From: Prionace glauca
Lineage: Eukaryota; Chordata; Chondrichthyes; Carcharhiniformes; Carcharhinidae
NCBI GenBank assembly: GCA_037974335.1
Contig: CM075760.1
Location: forward strand, 37,581,609 to 37,645,608
Length of the DNA stretch: 64,000 bases
Direction: 5' to 3'
Shown: one piece after another, positions 45,004 through 55,264 of the stretch
Position numbering within the stretch: the first letter of the stretch is position 1
Layout of the letters: the number at the start of each line of letters is the position of its first letter
Translations under genes and position numbers: made by a program
The notes under the pieces: generated by a model
The model's input: the letters and a program-made list of their open reading frames with translations, nothing else
Databases searched by the model: none
Told to the model about the DNA's origin: nothing

Positions 45004-45884
45004 CAGGAAACTGCAACCATAAGTCCCTTGACTCTTTCTTTTGGGCATTCATGTTGTAAACAACAAAACACCCTCACAAAGCAGAAACAGTTACAGATAG
45101 AGAGAGAGGGGGCAGTGTTAGCAACAGTGAGAGTGATAGTGAGACATTGGCTTAGAGAGGGAAAAACACAAGGACATGGAGAACAACAGAGTTTGAAACA
45201 GTTTCTAACAGGTACAGAGAAAGAAACGGACAGAGAGAGAAAAAGAACAGAGAGAGAGAGACTCTCACAGAGCGAGAGAGACAGGGATAGAGAGTGGAGA
45301 AAATGGCGAAGGTGATATACAGGGAAGGAGAAAGGGAGACAGAAGAAGGCAAACTGGAGCTTGAAATAAAAGAGGGAAAGGGAAAGGAAGGGAAAATGGG
45401 AGACAAAAAGTGAGGCAAAGGGAAATAACCAGAGACAGAGAGAAACAGATATAGAGACAGAGAGCGGGAGTGAATGGGAAAGAGTGAGACTGAATAGAAC
45501 ATAGAACATAGAACATTACAGCGCAGAACAGGCCCTTTGGCCCACGATGTTATATCGACCAGTTACAAAAACAATGACCCACTAACCTAAACCAATCCCT
45601 TTTTGTCCATAAACCTATCCACGGTAATGAGTAAAATGGACACAACAAGAGCAAAAGACAGAGTGAGTGAGAGAGAGCAAGACGCAAGAGAGAGAGAGAG
45701 AAGCACAGAAAGTGGCAGAGAGACATATTTAAAGACTTTACAGATAACCATCAAGTGGAATTATTGGAATATGAGCTCCCTGATTGAGGCAGTTAATGCT
45801 GTCCACTCCAGGAGCTCTGCAGACGTATATAATACGGAGTGTCTTGGTTAGCAGAATTCAGGATGTGTACACTCAGGATGTGGA
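45004..45884. repeat. 3' flank of gene B: purine-rich tract
   Basis: GAGAGAG/AAAGGG-rich from 45080 to 45720, the complement of the pyrimidine tract downstream of gene A. The stretch 45740-45850 (GGAATATGAGCTCCCTGATT) matches 22560-22650 inverted. A short CR1 tail has inserted at 45495-45632. Confidence 0.8.
45495..45632 (-). repeat. Very short CR1 3' end, minus strand
   Basis: About 138 bp: AGAACATAGAACATAGAACA tail, CAGGCCCTTTGGCCC, then antisense of the last codons (FMDKK-like). It is extremely 5'-truncated and absent from the gene A flank, so it postdates the inverted duplication. Confidence 0.85.
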
Positions 45885-46150
45885 CAGGTGGTTTTATCAC
45901 TCGACTACTAATACAGAAACTCAGCTAATGTATTGGGCACCCGGATTCCAATCTCGTCACAGCAGATGGTGGATTTTGAATAAATAGGTCTGGAGTTTAG
46001 AATCCGCTGGTGACCATAAAAATATTGTTGATTGTTGGAAAGCCCTAACTGGTTCACCAATGTCCCAGGAAAGGAAATCTGTTGTCCTTACGTGGTCAGG
46101 CCTAACCATGACTCCAGGGCCGCAACAATGTGGTTGACACTTAATTGTCC
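45885..46150 (+). repeat. tRNA-derived SINE in the 3' flank of gene B
   Basis: Head GGTTTTATCACTCGACTAC, B box-like GGATTCCAATCTC, body CAGATGGTGGATTTTGAAT and GAAATCTGTTGTCCTTACG. The inverted copy lies at 22313-22530. Confidence 0.7.
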
Positions 46151-46376
46151 TCTGAACACGGGTGACTAGGAGGCCGAGTCGCGAAGGCAGATACCTTGAG
46201 CTGGTTACAATTAACAGACAACTGGTCGCATCCCCAATGGAAGAGACAGTAATCATGAACTTTTTCAAAATTCTCCCAGCGGCAGCCAATAATATTTGGC
46301 TGTGGAGGCAAACTTACCCAGTCCTGAATAAACTGAAGAAGTAAGAGCTGATGGGGGTAACCAAAAGGCTGTTACA
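46151..46376. other. Unassigned sequence
   Basis: Nothing recognised. Confidence 0.35.
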
Positions 46377-46469
46377 TAGAACATAGAACATTACAGCGCA
46401 GAACAGGCCCTTCGGCCCACGATGTTGCGCCGACCAGTTACAAAACAATGACCCACTAGCCGAAACCAA

Positions 46470-48582
46470 TCCCTTTTCATCCATAAACCTATCCACAGAT
46501 CTCTTAAACGCCCCCAAACTAGGTGCATTTACAACTGCAGCTGGCAGGGCATTCCAGTCCCTCACCACCCTCTGGGTAAAGAACCTACCCCTGACATCTG
46601 TCCTATAACTACCCCCCTTAATTTAAAATCGTGCCCCCTCATGCTAGCTTTCTCCATCCTAGGAAAAAGGCTATCACTATCTACCCTGTCTAAACCTCTA
46701 ATCATCTTATATGTTTCAATGAGATCCCCTCTTAGCCGCCTTCTTTCCAGCGAAAACAACCCCAAATCTCTCAATCTCTCTTCATAGGATCTCCCCTCCA
46801 TACCAGGCAACATCCTGGTAAACCTCCTCTGCACCCTCTCCAAAGCCTCTACATCCTTCCTGTAATGTGGGGACCAGAACTGCACACAAAACTCCAAGTG
46901 CGGCCGCACCAGAGATGTGTACAGTTGCATCATGACGCTGCGACTCCTAAATTCAATCCCACTACCAATAAACGCCAAGACTCCGTATGCCTTCTTAACA
47001 ACCTTATCTACTTGATTCCCAACTTTCAGGGATCTATGTACACATACACCTAGATCCCTCTGCTCCTCCACACTATTCAAAGTCCTCCCGTTAGCCCTAT
47101 ACTCAACACATCTGTTATTCCTACCGAAATGAATTACCTCACACTTCTCCACATTAAACTCCATCCGCCACCTCTCAGCCCAGCTCTGCAACCTTTCTAA
47201 GTCATCCTGCAAACTATGACACCCTTCCTCACAATCTACCACACCTCCGACTTTGTTGTCATCAGCAAACTTACTAATCCACCCAACTATACCCTCATCC
47301 AGATCATTAATAAAAATTACAAACAGCAGTGGCCCCAAAACAGATCCCCGAGGCACACCACTTGTAACCGAACTCCATGACGAATATTTCCCATCAACCA
47401 CCACTCTCTGTCTCCTATCTGCTAGCCAATTCCTGATCCAATTACCTAGATCACCCCCAATCCCATACATCTGCATTTTCTGCAGAAGCCTACCATGGTG
47501 AACCTTATCAAACGCCTTGCTAAAATCCATATACACCACATCAACTGCCTTACCCCTATCCACCTCTTTGGTCACTTTCTCAAAGAACTCGATAAGGTTA
47601 GTAAGGCATGACCTACCCGCTACAAAACCATGCTGACTGTCTCTAATCAACTCATTACTTTCCAAATAACTATAAATCCTGTCTCTAATAATCCTTTCCA
47701 AAACCTTACCCACCACAGAAGTAAGACTCACCGGTCTATAATTCCCAGGGAAGTCCCTTCTCCCCTTCTTAAACAATGGGACAACATTTGCTGTCCTCCA
47801 ATCTTCTGGTACTATACCAGAGACTAACGACGACCTGAAGATCAGAGCCAGAGGCTCCGCAATCACCCCTCTTGCCTCCCAAAGAATCCTAGGGTAAATC
47901 CCATCTGGACCAGGGGACTTATCTATTTTCAATCCCTCTAAAATATCCAGCACATCCCCCGTATCAACTGCAATACTATCTATTTCACACCCCTGCACCC
48001 CAGTGTCCTCCTCAGCTACATTCCTGTCCCCTTGCGTGAACACCGAAGAGAAATATTGGTTCAACGCCTCTCCAATCTCCTCCGGTTCCACACACAACTT
48101 CCCTCTACTTCTGTAACTGGCCCTAATCTTGTCCTAACCAACCTTCTGTTCTTGACATACCTGTAAAACGCCTTAGGGTTCTCCTTAATCCTATCAGCCA
48201 AAATCATCTCATGTCCTCTTTTAGCCCTTCTTAACTCCCTCTTCAACTCCCTCCTAGCCAATCTAAAACTTTCTAATGCACTACCTGAGCCTTCAAGCCT
48301 CATCCGAACATAAGCCTCCTTTTTCTTCCTAACCAATGAATCAACTTTTTTGGTGCACCACGGTTCCCTGGGCCTACCAAATCCTCCTTGCCTGACAGGG
48401 ATATACTTATCACAGACCCGCAATAGCTGCTCCTTGAAAAATCTCCACATCTCGGATGTTCCCAGTCCCTGTAATCTCCCATTCCAACCAATGCTTCCTA
48501 ATTCTCTCCTAATAGCCTCATAATTACCCTTCCCCCAGCTGAAACTACTGACCCGAGGTTCATGCCTATCTCTTTCCATCAC
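46470..48582 (-). pseudogene. CR1 ORF2, linker and reverse transcriptase (broken)
   Basis: The linker piece (48582-48061) reads RHEPRVSSFSWGKGNYEA to MILADRIKENPKAFYRYVKN. After a frame change near 48095 the RT (48097-46562) has KSPGPDGIYPRIL, EDWRTANVVPLFKKG, SQHGFVAGRSCLTNLIEF, VYMDFSKAFDKVHHGRLL, GVPRGSVLGPLLFVIFIND and FADDNKVGG. PQGS has become PRGS and FADDT has become FADDN. A last frame change near 46600 precedes VRDWNALPAAVVNAPSLGAF (46568-46471). Confidence 0.85.
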
Positions 48583-49244
48583 TAAGGTGAACGTAATCGA
48601 ATTGTGGTCACTATCCCCAAGCTAGACTTGGTGCTAACTTCCAAGTCTAGCACCTGGTCTGGCTCATTACCGAGCACCAAATCCAATATAGCCTCACCTC
48701 TCGTCGGCCTATCTACATACTGAGTCAAAAAACCTTCTTGCACACTTTGAACAAAAACTGACCCCTCTAACGAGCCAGAGCTGTAGCAATTCCAATCTAC
48801 ATGAGTAAAGTTAAAGCCCCCCATAACAATTACCCTATTACTTTCACTCCTAACAAGGATCGTCTCCGCAATCCTTTCCTCAACCTCTCTAGAACTTTTT
48901 GGAGGTCTATAAAAGACTCCCAACAGGGTGACCTCTCCTCTCCTATTTCTAATCTCCGCCCATACTACCTCAACAGACAAGTCCTCATCAAAGTTCCTCT
49001 CTGACACTGAGATACAGTCCTTGACTAATAATGCTACCCCACCCCCCCTTCTACCTCCTTGTCGACTCCGATTAAAGCATTTGTACCCCGGGACCTGCAA
49101 CATCCATTCCTGACCCTGCTCTATCCAAGTCTCTGAAATGGCCACAACATCGAAGTCCCAGGTACTGGTCCACGCTGCAAGTTCATCCACCTTATTGCGA
49201 ATACTCCTCGCATTAAAGTATACACATTTCAAACCACATTCCAA
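48582..49244 (-). CDS. CR1 ORF2, AP endonuclease part
   Basis: An APE-type endonuclease that nicks the target DNA. Visible motifs are LKCVYFNARSIRNKVDELAA (N-terminal Asn-Ala-Arg), VVAISETWIEQG (catalytic Glu), GVFYRPP, IVMGGFNFTHVDWNC (the usual GDFN has changed to GGFN, losing the Asp) and the end of the domain near DLEVSTKSS. The frame is lost next to an 11-bp inverted repeat (48621-48651), so the SDHN motif falls out of frame. Confidence 0.85.
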   Translation of the reverse strand: MECGLKCVYFNARSIRNKVDELAAWTSTWDFDVVAISETWIEQGQEWMLQVPGYKCFNRSRQGGRRGGGVALLVKDCISVSERNFDEDLSVEVVWAEIRNRRGEVTLLGVFYRPPKSSREVEERIAETILVRSESNRVIVMGGFNFTHVDWNCYSSGSLEGSVFVQSVQEGFLTQYVDRPTRGEAILDLVLGNEPDQVLDLEVSTKSSLGIVTTIRLRSP

Positions 49245-49345
49245 ACCCTGTTCCGCCTCTCCCCCGCAATGCCGTGCATTGCAGTCCCCATCTATGCCCC
49301 CCTCACTTTCACCCCCTCTACTCAGGATCCCACCCCCCCTCTGAA

Positions 49346-50269
49346 TCAGTTTAAACCACTCCGCATAACCTTAACAAATTTACCTCCCAGGATATTTGTT
49401 CCCCTTTGGTTCAGGTGAATCCCATCCCTCTGATAAAGGTCCCACCTTCCCCAGAACGAGCCCCAATTGTTCAAGTACTTAAACCCCTCCCTCCTGCACC
49501 ATCCCCTCAGCCACGAGTTCAAGCTTTCCCTCCCTCTATTCCTCTCTAAACTATCCCGTGGCACAGGCAAGAGTCCAGAGATAACCACTCTGTCTGTCTT
49601 GGCCTTTAGCTTCCACCCCAACTCCATGAATCTCTGCTTAATGTCCCCTTCCCTTAGCCTTCCTATATCATGCGTCCCCACATGAATTATAACTTGGGGT
49701 TGATCTCCTTCTCCCCTGAGAGTCTTGAATATCCTCTCTGAGACATCCTGGACCCCAGCCCCTGGTAGGCAACACACCAGCCCTGAGTTCCTATCATTAT
49801 TACCGACTCTCCTATCCGTCCCTTTAACGGTGGAGTCCCCAATGACAAGTCCTAATCTTTTGCTACCCCTAACCACCTGAGCTTTTACAGTAGGCTCATC
49901 CCCAGAGACCTGCTCCCTTTGGCTATCCCCAGTTGATCCCTCCTCAACAGTAGCCTCCAGGACCGAAAACCTATTTTGGAGGGGAACAGCCCCAGGGGAT
50001 TGTCCCACCACATTCTTTTTTCCTCTCCTCGTGGCAGTGACCCAAGACTGGTTTCTAGGAGTGACTAACTCCCTATAACTCCTATCAATGTCCACCTCTG
50101 CATCCCGAATTTTGCGGAGCTCCTCTACTTCCACCTCTAACTCCTTTACACGTTCCTCCAGAAGCTGCATTCTAACGCACTTCCTACAAGTAAAATCCCC
50201 TGAAACACTACTGGAGTCCCTCACCACATACATCCCACAGGAGATGCAGCACACTGCCTGAACTGCCAT
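49346..50269 (-). CDS. CR1 ORF1 protein with zinc finger and SGNH esterase-like domain
   Basis: An intact frame of 307 residues. The N terminus has a Cys-rich finger (CCISCGMYVV, then FTCRKCVR) and a heptad-rich coiled-coil segment (LLEERVKELEVEVEELRKIR, about residues 36-55). The C-terminal half is an SGNH/GDSL esterase-like domain: block I LGLVIGDSTVKG (about residue 140), block III VIIHVGTHDIGRL (His replaces the usual Asn of GTND) and block V YQRDGIHLNQRGT with the Asp-x-x-His pair. CR1 ORF1 proteins are known to carry such domains and to bind RNA or membranes. The 101-bp gap to ORF2 suggests reinitiation or separate translation. Confidence 0.85.
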   Translation of the reverse strand: MAVQAVCCISCGMYVVRDSSSVSGDFTCRKCVRMQLLEERVKELEVEVEELRKIRDAEVDIDRSYRELVTPRNQSWVTATRRGKKNVVGQSPGAVPLQNRFSVLEATVEEGSTGDSQREQVSGDEPTVKAQVVRGSKRLGLVIGDSTVKGTDRRVGNNDRNSGLVCCLPGAGVQDVSERIFKTLRGEGDQPQVIIHVGTHDIGRLREGDIKQRFMELGWKLKAKTDRVVISGLLPVPRDSLERNRGRESLNSWLRGWCRREGFKYLNNWGSFWGRWDLYQRDGIHLNQRGTNILGGKFVKVMRSGLN

Positions 50270-50689
50270 CCCTGAAACAATTACCAGCAGAAAAAATAAA
50301 AATATTAAAAAGAAAACTTACCCACACTTATAATTTAGGATAGAGGAGGGTGGGATTCTCTACCAGTGTAGAGAATCGGGTATCCTCTCTACGCTAATTT
50401 ATAGGGTTAGGGGCCCAGAAAACAAAACTACAACTACCGGCAAGCGTCCTAGTGACGACTTCCGGTTTTAACTAATTTTTAAAAAAACGCCAAAAACTCG
50501 CAACTTTAAAAACTAAAAATAAAAGTTAGACAGAATAAACAGAAAAATGTACCCGTTGCTGCCTCCTCTGATGTCCAAAAATCGCTGCCTCTCGACTTTG
50601 CTCGCCAGAAACAATGAGGCTCGCCAGAAACAATGAGACGAATTACAACAGAATTGCACCCATATTGGAGTGGCAGAGAACAGCTGACT

Positions 50690-51424
50690 GTGGAAGATGG
50701 CATACTCCTATGGGGTTCAAGAGTGTCATCCTGAGACACCATCCCAACCCGGCCGAACTTTACCATGGCCACCCAGGAGTGGCAAACTGACGATCCTCCA
50801 AATTGCCACGTCTGGTGGCCAGGTATGGATACAGATATTTGCTTGTGTTGGCAATATCAACAAGGGCAGAACAGTCACCAGTCACTATTCTTTACACTTG
50901 GGTTGGCCGTAGACATGACTGCACATGGACAGTGCCGGACCGTTCATGGGGTCTGTGTTCCTGATATTGGTAGATGCTCATTCAAAATGGATGGCCATAC
51001 ACAGGATGAGTTAATCAAATACAAGGAGAAGAGTGGAGAAACTTCACACCTCTTTCTTGACACCAGACATTCTTCAGGTGTTGAATTCTAAAAATGGACC
51101 ACCCTCCATCAGTCAGGAATTTGTGCATTGCATGAAGTTGAGCAATATTTGATGCGTTGCTGTAGAGGGTACTGGTGAGGCCGCAACAGGAATACCGTGT
51201 GCAGTTTTGATCGGCGTACTTGATCGGCGTTAGGACAGTGCCCACATTACCCATCATCCAATGGTCGGGCAGAAAGAGTTGTGTTCCCTGACAACTGAGT
51301 CGATATTGAAGAGAATCCTCAGCACGACAGGACATAAACAACAGTGCTGCATAAGTCCTCAGCACCACAGGACATAAACAACAGTGCTGCATAACTCCAC
51401 CTGTGGCTTGAATCCTCTTTGTGC
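50690..51424 (+). mobile_element. Fossil Ty3/gypsy-type integrase-region fragment
   Basis: Pieces of a Ty3/gypsy pol integrase are recognisable by family motifs, including a VDAHSKW-like stretch and, further on, a HPSSNG-like stretch. The copy is broken in several places, is partly interrupted by a small CR1-like scrap (about 51165-51220) and has no recognisable LTRs. It looks old. The last part (51315-51400) contains a roughly 45-bp direct repeat. Confidence 0.6.
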
Positions 51425-52010
51425 CCCTCTCACACTCTCCTCAAGGTGCTGAGCATCTGTCCCAGTTTCCCCCTCTCATACTCTCCTCAAGGTGCTGACA
51501 GTCTGTCCCAGTTTCCCCCTCTCACACTCTCCTCCAGGTGCTGAGCGTCTGTCCCAGAGTCCCTTCTCCCACTCTGCTCAAGGTGCTGACTGTCTATGCC
51601 ACTGTCACAGTGACCCCCACACGCTTCTGGGGGGGGGGGGGGTCTGACTGTCTGTCTCAGTGTCCCCCTCTCACACTTTCCTCAAGGTACTAACTCTCTG
51701 CCCTGGTGTCACAGTAAGCCTCTCGAACACTCTCCTCAAGGAGCTGACTGTCTGTCATAGTATCCTAGTGCCCTCCCCTCATAATCTCCTCAAGGTGCAG
51801 ACTCTCTGCCCTGGTGTCCCAGTGATCGCCCCTCTCACACTCTCCTCAAGGCGTTGCTTGCCTCTCTCGGTGTCCCAGTGACCCCCTCTCACAAGGTGCT
51901 GTTTTCCTGTCCCAGTGTGCCAGTGTCCCCCTCTCTCACTCTCCTCAAGGTGCTCACTGTCAGTCCCACAGTCCCAGTGTCCCCCTCAGACTCACCTCAA
52001 GGTTACCCAA
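51425..52010 (+). repeat. Minisatellite, about 46-bp period, diverged
   Basis: CTCTCCTCAAGGTGCTGA recurs about every 45-60 bp (51435, 51481, 51527 and onward), joined by CTGTCCCAGTGTCCCCCTC. A run of G interrupts it near 51628-51641. Frames through it are artefacts. Confidence 0.9.
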
Positions 52011-52199
52011 TTAGCTTCTTCTGTGCTGCAATGAGTTTATGACTGGAAATATATAATGTAGCTGCAGTAATATATTACAGAACTAGAAATTAATAAGAAA
52101 TGGAAATGGGGGAGTACTTTACTCAGAGATGTGAGAGAGAGGAGGAAGTTCTATGTTTTCTGAGGATCAATCTTGGAATTGGAACGACCAATCTTCGTT
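52011..52199. other. Unassigned sequence
   Basis: Nothing recognised. Confidence 0.35.
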
Positions 52200-52434
52200 C
52201 ACCCAAAGCCTGCAGTTTGATTCGCTGGAGGACCAGAGATTTTCCAGTCCCCCAACTCTCCTATTGGTCCACATCTAAGCTTGCCGGTCACAGAGGGTGG
52301 GCACAGCCCCGCACATGTGCAGATTCCCTTCTTCCTTTGGACATGCGCAGTCCTGGGCTGGGGGGAAGGGGGGAGATCACCGAGCGGCTTCTCACTCTGG
52401 GCGGAGCCACCAGCCGCATGAGCAGAAACCTTGG
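52200..52434. promoter_or_regulatory. GC-rich promoter-like stretch
   Basis: CTATTGGTCC (inverted CCAAT), ACATGCGCAG (NRF1-like) and GGGCGGAGCC (GC box) occur within 170 bp. No associated gene was found. This is a weak call, and it borders a G-rich minisatellite. Confidence 0.3.
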
Positions 52435-52720
52435 CTCGAGGAGGGAAGGGGTACAATGGGTGGGGGAGGGGGTCCCGGGAGGGGGAGGGGAACAATGGGT
52501 GGGGGCGGATCTCTCAGAATGGGAGGGGAACAATGAGTGGGGCCAGGGCTCCAGAGGGGGAGGGAAAGGGGAAGGGGAACAGTGGGTGGGGCAGGGCTTC
52601 TGGGAGGCGAGGGGAACTATGGGTGGGGGTGGGGGTGGGGCTCCCAGAAGGGGAGGGGGCAATGGGTGGGGGTGGGGCTCCTGGCAGGGGGGCAATGGGT
52701 GGGGGCAGGGCTCCCATGTC
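52435..52720 (+). repeat. G-rich minisatellite with G-quadruplex potential
   Basis: AATGGGTGGGGG and GGGGAACAATGGG recur with variable spacing of about 45-65 bp, with many runs of four or more G on the plus strand. Gly- or Pro-rich frames on either strand are artefacts. Confidence 0.9.
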
Positions 52721-52724
52721 CCAT

Positions 52725-53070
52725 GAGGCATACAAGATGATCAATGGATTGGATAGGGTGGATAGTTGTGAGCCTTTTACCTCGGATGGTGATGGCTAAC
52801 ACAAGGGGTCATAGCTTTAAATAAATGGCTGGTAACTATAGGACGGATATCAGAGGTAGGTTCTTTACTCAGAGGGTAGTAAGGTCATGCCTGCAGCAGT
52901 TGTGGACTTGCCAACTTTAAGGGCGTTCAAATGGTCAGTGGATAGGCATATGGATAACATTGGAATAGTTTAGGTTAGAGGGTCATTAGATTGTTGCGCC
53001 AACCAGTGGAACCATTGAGGGCCGAAGTGCCTGTACTGCGCTATAATGTTCTATGTTCTTTGTCCGTGTG
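52725..53070 (+). repeat. CR1 3' end, plus strand
   Basis: EAYKMINGLDRVDS-coding sequence, then GGTTCTTTACTCAGAGGGT and a tail with GGGCCGAAGTGCCTGTACTG and TAATGTTCTATGTTC. Some decay. Confidence 0.8.
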
Positions 53071-53134
53071 CTGGAGTTCCCACCCCCCTGACCTTACAAT
53101 TACGAAGGGGTTCAATAATCCAGTAGTGATTTCG

Positions 53135-53430
53135 AGGGCAGCACAGTGGGTTAGCACTGCTGCCTCATAGCACAGGGACCCGGGTTCGATTCCTGGCTTG
53201 GGTCTCTGTTGTGTGGAGTTTGTATGTTCTTCCCGTGTCTGCGTGGGTTTCCTCCAGGTGCTTCAGTTTCCTCCCACAGTCCAAAAAGATGTGCTGGTTA
53301 GGTGCATTAGCCATGCTAAATTCTCCCTCAGTGTACCCGACCAGCAGCCAGAGTGGGAGGACAAGGGGGTTTTCATAACAACTTCACTGCAGTGTTAACG
53401 TAAGCCTACTTGTGACTAATAAATAAGCTC
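53135..53430 (+). repeat. tRNA-SINE, nearly full length, alternative tail
   Basis: Head GGCAGCACAGTGGGTTAGCAC, B box GGTTCGATTCC, body GTGGGTTTCCTCCAGGTGCT, tail TTCACTGCAGTGTTAACG and CTTGTGACTAATAAATAA. Confidence 0.88.
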
Positions 53431-53434
53431 TAAC

Positions 53435-53695
53435 AGGAGAAAGTTCTTTATCCAGTGAGTGGTGAGAATGACAGACTCATCACTACAGCGAGTGACTGAG
53501 GTGAACAGCATGAATACACTGAAGGGGAAGCTAGATACATACATGAGGGAGAAAGGAATAGAAGGATATGCTGATGGGGGGAGATGAAGAGGGGTGGGTG
53601 GAGGCTCATGTGGAACATAAACACTGACACAGACTGACTGAGCCGACTGGCCTGGCCCTGTGCTGTAGACTCAATGGAATAGAGACAAATGTATT
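53435..53695 (+). repeat. Old CR1 3' end, plus strand
   Basis: GAAAGTTCTTTATCCAGTGAG, TGAATACACTGAAGGGGAAG and CCGACTGGCCTGGCCC are degraded CR1 C-terminal and tail sequence. Confidence 0.6.
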
Positions 53696-53934
53696 TATTT
53701 TAGACCTATCTGTAGTGGTAGAAAAAACACTATTTACTGTCCAGGATTAAATAAATGTCCTTCATCAGCTTTTGTGGATCATTTCAGTGGAAATGTGCTC
53801 TCCCAGGCTCAAAGAGTATCAGCCCACTTGGAGCAAAGTTGTGAGACTGGCACATTGTGAATTCTCACTATATCGAAGGCATCTCAATCTAGTCTACACA
53901 TTGTAGTAAACTAAAATCAAGGGGCTCATTCAAG
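53696..53934. other. Unassigned sequence
   Basis: Nothing recognised. Confidence 0.35.
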
Positions 53935-55130
53935 AATTCTACACTGCCCCCCCCACATCGCCGAAGGGCAAAAAACATTAGCGGATGTCATATATGGACC
54001 TCCAAACTGCAGTGGTGATGTTGGGAATGGCATTAAACACAAAATCAGAGATGCATGTGATAAGGGAGTATTGGTGATCATGGATGATTTTAATTTGGTA
54101 AAAAGTCTGACAACACCAGGTTTTAGTCCAACCGATTTATTTGATAATATTCTCACAAGCAAGCAAGCTTTCGAGGGGACTGCCTCTTCGTCAGGTGAAT
54201 GGAGAGTTCTGGCCTCAGACAGAGCATATAAAGCACAGACAGTTGCTGATTGACCATGCAGATGCTACGACAACGGATGAATGAACATCGCTCGACAGTC
54301 ACCAGGCAAGACTGTTCCCTTCCTGTTGGCGAACACTTCAGCGGTCACGGGCATTCAGCCTCTGACCTTCGGGTAAGCATTCTCCAAGGCGGCCTCATGA
54401 CACACGACAGCGCAGAGTCGCTGAACAGAGACTGATAGCCAAGTTCCGCACACATGAGGACGGTCTCAACAGGGATCTTGGGTTCATGTCGCACTATCTG
54501 TAACCCTCGTGACTTGCCTGGGTTTGCAAAACCTCACTTACTGTACTGTCTGGAGACAATACACATCTCTTTAAACTGTGATCAGTGCTCCTTCCACTCA
54601 CATTATCAGCCACTTTAAGACTTGAACAGCAGGTTAGGTGTAAGGATTCGCATTCTAATCAGCAACTATCTGTGCTTTATATGCTCTGTCTGAGGCCAGA
54701 ACTCTCCATTCACCTGACGAAGAGGCAGTCCCCTCGAAAGCTTACTTGCTTGTGAGAATATTATCAAATAAATCAGTTGGACTAAAACCTGGTGTTGTCA
54801 GACTTTTTACTGTGTTTACGCCAGTCCAATGCCGGCACACCCACATCATGATTTTAATTTGCACATAGATTGAGCAAATCAAATTAGCCACAATGCCGTA
54901 GAAGAGAATTCCTGGAATGTATACAGGATGGTTTAATTGACCAATATGTGGAGGAACCAACTGGAGAGCAAGCCAGCAAGCCAGTACTGTGTAGTGAGAA
55001 GGGAATCATTGCCAATCCAATTGTACCAGACCCCTTCGGGATGAGCAACTGCAACATGATAGATTTTTTAAAATCAAACTGGAGAATGAGGTAGTTGATT
55101 CGGAGATGAGGGTGCTCAATCTTAAGAAAA
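53935..55130 (+). repeat. Old CR1 endonuclease region, split by a Penelope-like insertion
   Basis: The left part (53955-54097) encodes VIYGPPNCSGDVGNGI and VLVIMDDFNL (GDFN region). The right part (54848-55130) encodes FLECIQDGLIDQYVEEPT and LKSNWRMR, continuing the same endonuclease. The insertion lies between them with a 14-bp target duplication. Confidence 0.7.
54098..54847 (+). mobile_element. Penelope-like inverted-repeat element, 750 bp
   Basis: It is bracketed by identical 14-bp target duplications, ATGATTTTAATTTG at 54084-54097 and 54848-54861. The two ends are inverted copies (AAAAAGTCTGACAACACCAGG at 54100 versus its complement near 54790-54812; GCTTTCGAGGGGACTGCC versus its complement near 54725-54742). 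The centre (54250-54435) encodes a GIY-YIG-like segment (QRMNEHRSTVTRQD, PVGEHFSGHGHSASDLRVSI). No reverse transcriptase is present. It resembles 38527-39801. Confidence 0.7.
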
Positions 55131-55264
55131 CTATGAGGTTATGAGACGTGAGTTGGCCGTGATAAATTGGGGAGAGTTACTTTAAGAGATGACAGTGGAT
55201 AGGTGGCACAGGGAGCAATCCTGTGATTACAACCCAAGAGGTCCTGCTTTTTAACTTTCTACCT
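55131..55264. other. Unassigned sequence
   Basis: Nothing recognised. Confidence 0.35.

Larger units (their letters stand above)
46377..50560 (-). repeat. Nearly full-length CR1 LINE, minus strand
   Basis: Order on the minus strand: 5' UTR (about 50560-50270, with a perfect 9-bp inverted repeat near 50354-50375), ORF1 (50269-49346), a 101-bp gap, ORF2 (49244 to about 46470) and a short 3' UTR ending at 46377 (GGGCCGAAGGGCCTGTTCTG, TTCTATGTTCTATG). This is the only copy in the window with both ORFs. ORF2 has about three frame breaks, so it is not active as it stands. The 5' limit is approximate. Confidence 0.88.

Noticed and set aside
52100-52799. Gly/Trp-rich and Pro-rich frames over the G-rich minisatellite
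   Set aside because: Overlapping frames on both strands follow the repeat; no domain or splice support.
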